Shown here piece by piece: positions 60,835 through 64,000 of a DNA stretch of 64,000 nt; position 1 is the first letter of the stretch; every line of letters begins with the position of its first letter. The notes under the pieces were generated by a model that worked only from the letters and a program-made list of their open reading frames with translations, was not told where the DNA came from and ran no database searches. Both the position numbers and the translations under genes were made by a program. Source of the stretch: JAZLJD01 sp045617725 (GTDB taxonomy: Bacteria > Bacillota > Clostridia > Lachnospirales > Lachnospiraceae); the NCBI GenBank assembly GCA_045617725.1, contig JAZLJD010000047.1, positions 16,565-80,564 on the forward strand, in the 5' to 3' direction.

Positions 60835-61804
60835 TGCCTTCTCCTTTTTGCGTTTCAGATTCCTGTGCAGCACCTGCTACTTCAATAAAGATTTCATGCA
60901 GGGAAGGCTCGCGAAGTTCGAACTTAACAACACCGCGACCATTTGCAAGAAGATCCGCAAGAAAATTCTGTGCACACGCATCGCCGGTAACCTTAATCTG
61001 TGTTCCGTCCGGGGTATCATTGATAACGGTAAGGCCATGCTTTGCAATGATATCGTCAAAGGGATTATCACACTTAACGAACATGTTTACACGTCCATAG
61101 CCCTTCTTGATTTCATTCAGATTGCCCTGTACAACGGCCTTGCCTCGGTTAAGGATGGTAATGTCCTCACAAAACTCTTCTACAACCTCCATCTGATGGG
61201 AGGAAAGAATAAGGTACTTACCCTTAGAAATCTCTTCACGAATAATGCTCTTGAAAAGATCCGTATTTACGGGATCCAGACCACTTAACGGCTCATCCAG
61301 AATAAGAAGGTCGGGGTCGGAAAGAAGTGCAGCCATGAGCTGAACCTTCTGCTGATTTCCTTTGGAAAGCTGATCTGCTGTTTTGGGTTTAGACTTCTTG
61401 GCTTTTGCTTTTTGCGTAGCGTTCTTATCGGGATACAGGTACTCATCCAGTTCCAGACGACCTGACCAGTACTTGATACGCTTTTTGGCGGTTTCCTTGG
61501 AAACACCCTTCAGCTTTGCAAAATAGAGAAGCTGATCCATCAGCGCGTATTTCGGATAAAGTCCTCTCTCTTCTGCGAGATATCCTACATTCACCTTCAT
61601 GGGGTCAAGCGGTTCGTCATTCCAGAGAACCTCACCGCCGTTTTTGGCCAGCATTCCGAGAATCATACGAATGGAAGTGGTCTTGCCGGCACCGTTTGTA
61701 CCGAGCAATGCATAAACACCGGGGTGTTCAAGACAAAAGGAAAGATCTTCAACTACTGTTTTTTCACCATACTTCTTATTAAGATTTTTTACTGTCAGTG
61801 ACAT
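60824..61804 (-). CDS. ABC transporter ATP-binding protein (NatA/YhaQ-like)
   Basis: A 326-residue ATPase: Walker A LLGTNGAGKTTSIRMILG, signature LSKGNQQKVQLMAALL, Walker B LLILDEPLSGLDPVN, then a C-terminal DUF4162-like extension ending REPSLHEIFIEVAG. A lysine-rich insert (about 130-145) lies before the signature. It energises the two permeases encoded downstream. It is the first gene of an eight-gene operon. AAGGAGG precedes the ATG. Confidence 0.95.
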   Translation of the reverse strand: MSLTVKNLNKKYGEKTVVEDLSFCLEHPGVYALLGTNGAGKTTSIRMILGMLAKNGGEVLWNDEPLDPMKVNVGYLAEERGLYPKYALMDQLLYFAKLKGVSKETAKKRIKYWSGRLELDEYLYPDKNATQKAKAKKSKPKTADQLSKGNQQKVQLMAALLSDPDLLILDEPLSGLDPVNTDLFKSIIREEISKGKYLILSSHQMEVVEEFCEDITILNRGKAVVQGNLNEIKKGYGRVNMFVKCDNPFDDIIAKHGLTVINDTPDGTQIKVTGDACAQNFLADLLANGRGVVKFELREPSLHEIFIEVAGAAQESETQKGEGNEQ

Positions 61805-61847
61805 ATGGCTAAGCCTCCTTGAAATAATTTACTACTCACTGCAGGTG

Positions 61848-61876
61848 ATATTAGCATGTCCCCGACAAAATGTCAA
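61848..61876 (-). promoter_or_regulatory. Promoter of the eight-gene ABC/CPBP operon with a palindrome over the -35
   Basis: On the minus strand a consensus TTGACA (61871-61876) and TAATAT (61848-61853) are 17 bases apart, with a TG extension before the -10. The perfect palindrome GACATTTTGTC (61864-61874) overlaps the -35 and could be an operator, perhaps for the XRE protein of the operon. Confidence 0.65.
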
Positions 61877-61950
61877 TTATATTTTACAATATGTATTCTT
61901 TTTTTGCTTATGGGCCTCTTTACTGCTGTTTTGTCCGATATTCCGGCTTT

Positions 61951-61983
61951 CGGGCTTTCGTTCATTATCACCTTGAAAGCCCG
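61951..61983. other. Inverted repeat in the 282-bp divergent intergenic region
   Basis: CGGGCTTTC (61951-61959) is inverted at 61975-61983 with a 15-base loop. T-rich sequence follows on the plus side. It could be a weak terminator or a regulatory site between the ABC operon and the sulP gene. Confidence 0.4.
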
Positions 61984-62015
61984 ATTTTCTAAGGTTTTTT
62001 TGTTGCTTTTTGGCG

Positions 62016-62044
62016 TTGTATGTAGGAAAGCTCTATGCTAAACT
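62016..62044 (+). promoter_or_regulatory. Possible promoter of the SulP gene
   Basis: TTGTAT (62016-62021) and TAAACT (62039-62044) have a 17-base spacer, 42 bases before the ATG. Both boxes are weak; TATGCT at 62034-62039 is an alternative -10. Confidence 0.25.
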
Positions 62045-62086
62045 CACGATTTGTTGAAATCTATCATATATATAGTGAGGCACCCC

Positions 62087-63730
62087 ATGAATGAATTAAG
62101 ACCCAAGGTACTTGACGCCTTCAAAGGCTATACCGCCAAACAACTGATTCGTGATATCATTTCCGGTATCATCGTAGCAATTATCGCTCTGCCGCTTTCG
62201 ATTGCACTCGCCATTGCGTCCGGCGTAGGTCCCGAGCAGGGCCTTTATACGGCAATCATCGCCGGCTTCTTCATCTCCGTATTCGGCGGAAGCCGCGTAC
62301 AGATTGGTGGACCGACCGCTGCCTTCGTCGTAATCATCTACGGCATCGTGGCAGATTACGGCCGCGACGGCTTAATCATCGCTTCCATCATGGCCGGCAT
62401 CATGCTGGTAATCATGGGTCTCTGCCACTTCGGCACTCTCATAAAATACATTCCTTACACCATCACAACCGGCTTCACCTGCGGTATCGCCGTAACGCTG
62501 TTTGCAGGTCAGCTCAAGGATTTCTTCGGACTTTCGATTGAGTCCGTTCCTTCCGAGTTTCTTCCCAAGGTGATTTCCTATGTGCAGAACATCAAAACCA
62601 CCAATGTGACTGCTCTTTTGCTGGGTCTCGGAGCCGTTGTCATTATGCTTATCTGGCCCAAAATTACGGACAAAATTCCGGGTTCCCTGATTGCCATTGT
62701 AATTACAACACTGGTAGCCAAATTTGCGCATCTCGATGTTGCAACCATCGGAAGCGTCTTTGGTGAACTGGATTCTTCTTTTCCGAAGGCACAGCTGCCG
62801 ACGGTTGACTTTGCTACCGTAAAAAGTTTGATTTCTCCGGCCATGACCATTGCCATTCTGGCCGGCATCGAATCCCTGCTCTCGGCCGTAGTTGCCGACG
62901 GTATGATCAACGACCGCCACAATTCCAACGCTGAGCTCGTAGGTCAGGGCCTCGGTAACATCTTTTCCGCGCTCTTTGGCGGTATCCCCGCTACCGGCGC
63001 AATTGCAAGAACTGCCGCCAATGTGCGTAACGGCGGCCGGACTCCTTTGGCCGGTGTCGTTCACTGCATCACACTGACCGTAATCTTACTCGTTCTCATG
63101 CCGCTTGCAGCTCTCATCCCCATGACGACGCTTGCAGCCGTTCTGCTCGTGGTTGCTGCCAACATGGCCGATTGGAAGAGCTTTGCACACCTTTGCAAAA
63201 CCGCTCCCAAGAGCGACATTCTTGTATTGGTTGCAACCTTCCTTCTGACCGTCTTCTTCGACCTCGTTGTTGCCATCGAAGTCGGCGTCATCCTGGCTGC
63301 CTTCCTCTTCATGAAGCGCATGAGCGACACGGCTGATATCAAGAGCTGGAAATACATCGAACAGCCTGAAGTTACGCCCGGCGAAAGAGAAAAACTGCTC
63401 TCCATTCCGAAGAGCATCCGCGTATACGAAATCAGTGGTCCTTTGTTTTTTGCGGCAGCGGACCGTTTATTAAAGATTCAGGGCAAGCAGTACACCAAGG
63501 TGATCGTCATCCGTATGCGTGCCGTTCCTGCGATTGACATCAGTGCCATGAGACGACTTCGCGAGCTCGTGCTGCAGGCCAATCGCCACGACATCGAGGT
63601 CGTATTCTCGCACGTAAACGAGCAGCCCATGAGCGTCATGCAGAAGGACGGCTTCATCGAATTCGTCGGTGCGGACCACTTCCAGCCCAACATCATGGCA
63701 GCGCTGGAATTCGCAGAGTCCCGCCTGTAG
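62087..63730 (+). CDS. SulP-family anion transporter with STAS domain
   Basis: A 547-residue SLC26/SulP transporter. The membrane domain (about residues 25-410) begins with the family signature region IVAIIALPLSIALAIASGVG and GLYTAIIAGFFISVFGGSRV, with QIGGPTAAFVVI following. A cytoplasmic STAS domain (about 440-545) ends it (IPKSIRVYEISGPLFFAAAD, MRAVPAIDISAMRRL). Members carry sulfate, bicarbonate, chloride or dicarboxylates; the substrate cannot be told. The ATG at 62087 has GAGG six bases upstream; a longer frame from 62051 would use TTG. Confidence 0.95.
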   Translation: MNELRPKVLDAFKGYTAKQLIRDIISGIIVAIIALPLSIALAIASGVGPEQGLYTAIIAGFFISVFGGSRVQIGGPTAAFVVIIYGIVADYGRDGLIIASIMAGIMLVIMGLCHFGTLIKYIPYTITTGFTCGIAVTLFAGQLKDFFGLSIESVPSEFLPKVISYVQNIKTTNVTALLLGLGAVVIMLIWPKITDKIPGSLIAIVITTLVAKFAHLDVATIGSVFGELDSSFPKAQLPTVDFATVKSLISPAMTIAILAGIESLLSAVVADGMINDRHNSNAELVGQGLGNIFSALFGGIPATGAIARTAANVRNGGRTPLAGVVHCITLTVILLVLMPLAALIPMTTLAAVLLVVAANMADWKSFAHLCKTAPKSDILVLVATFLLTVFFDLVVAIEVGVILAAFLFMKRMSDTADIKSWKYIEQPEVTPGEREKLLSIPKSIRVYEISGPLFFAAADRLLKIQGKQYTKVIVIRMRAVPAIDISAMRRLRELVLQANRHDIEVVFSHVNEQPMSVMQKDGFIEFVGADHFQPNIMAALEFAESRL

Positions 63731-63805
63731 GGACGTTCCTTTTGTCACGCGGAGCGCCCTTTGTCACGAGGAGTGTCCCCTGTCACGGCACATCAAAAAG
63801 CGGCT
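63731..63805 (+). repeat. REP-like segment at the start of a second repeat element
   Basis: Directly after the sulP stop are three related motifs, GGGACGTTCCTTTTGTCAC, CCTTTGTCACGAGGAG and GTGTCCCCTGTCACGG, then GGCACATCAAAAAGCGG, which recalls GACACATCAAAGTGCTAAAG in the 48675 repeat. The arrangement (GGGAC-type end followed by the 102-bp units) parallels the 48763-49216 element. Confidence 0.6.
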
Positions 63806-63811
63806 CAACTG

Positions 63812-64000
63812 GGCCGGGCGAGGACAATTCCATATAGAGACGAATCACGCTCCGAGTTATGCGTTTGTGCAGAATTGCGGAAGCGAAATTAAGTAAATCG
63901 TACGGCTCCTCCGGGCCTGGCGAGAACAATTTCATATAATAGAGAATCACGCTCCGAGTTATGCGTTTGAGCAGAATTGTGGAAGCGTAATTAAGTAAAT
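63812..64000 (+). repeat. Two tandem copies of a 102-bp repeat unit, running off the window
   Basis: The unit starting GGCCGGGCGAGG (63812) recurs 102 bases later as GGCCTGGCGAG. Shared cores are CTCCGAGTTATGCGTTTG, GCAGAATTG, GGAAGCG and AATTAAGTAAAT. The same unit is found inverted at 49008-49158 and partly forward at 48826-48875. The window ends inside the second copy. Confidence 0.92.

Overview
The window looks like a chromosome segment of a low-to-mid GC Gram-positive anaerobe, most likely a plant-fibre-degrading member of the Lachnospiraceae (Butyrivibrio / Roseburia / Eubacterium type). This is inferred from gene content: a GH10 xylanase and a GH5 cellulase that are both lipoproteins, a large exopolysaccharide locus with PglK-like, EpsG-like and Wzz-like proteins, an ABC-2 exporter operon, and a FIST-type hybrid kinase. 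Shine-Dalgarno sites are mostly AGGAGG-like. I see no rRNA, tRNA, CRISPR array or intact transposase.

1-25757 (all minus strand) is a surface-glycan biosynthesis locus. Reading in the direction of transcription it holds two GT2 glycosyltransferases, an initiating polyprenyl glycosylphosphotransferase, a Wzz-like protein, further glycosyltransferases, an EpsG-like polymerase, a GT4/sialyltransferase-like fusion and a PglK-like ABC flippase that ends in a terminator. A second block follows: PseG-PseB-PseC of the pseudaminic acid pathway, a membrane acyltransferase, a WecE-type aminotransferase, two polytopic GT-C-like proteins, a GtrB-like GT2, a Wzy/O-antigen-ligase-like protein and a second initiating transferase cut by the window edge.

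25758-31164 holds an AT-richer 1004-aa membrane protein with a zinc ribbon, next to what may be an IS3-type transposase relic, plus two adjacent membrane ORFs. 31213-34276 is a GDP-L-fucose operon (gmd-fcl-manC) that diverges from an AraC regulator (34404-35252) through abutting promoters. 35331-39416 is a mixed operon: GH5 cellulase, a core-only DAHP synthase, a small membrane protein, galE and a YuiD-like protein. 39516-41423 encodes a LacI-like sensor fused to GGDEF. Divergent from it are a GlsB-type membrane protein and a surface protein with an EP-rich stalk. 42865-46767 (minus) carries a phosphoglycerate-mutase-like phosphatase, a membrane-anchored PI-PLC-like protein and an ABC-F protein.

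46952-48670 is the GH10 xylanase. It is followed by a foldback repeat element (48675-49216) that shares a roughly 102-bp repeat unit with 63812-64000 at the other end of the window. 49349-52912 encodes a FIST-hybrid histidine kinase-Hpt and a stand-alone receiver, which together look like a complete phosphorelay. 52979-61804 (minus) is an eight-gene operon with two ABC exporters, an XRE regulator, a CPBP protease and a membrane protein; the last two share an extracytoplasmic domain that I do not recognise. 62087-63730 is a SulP/STAS anion transporter.
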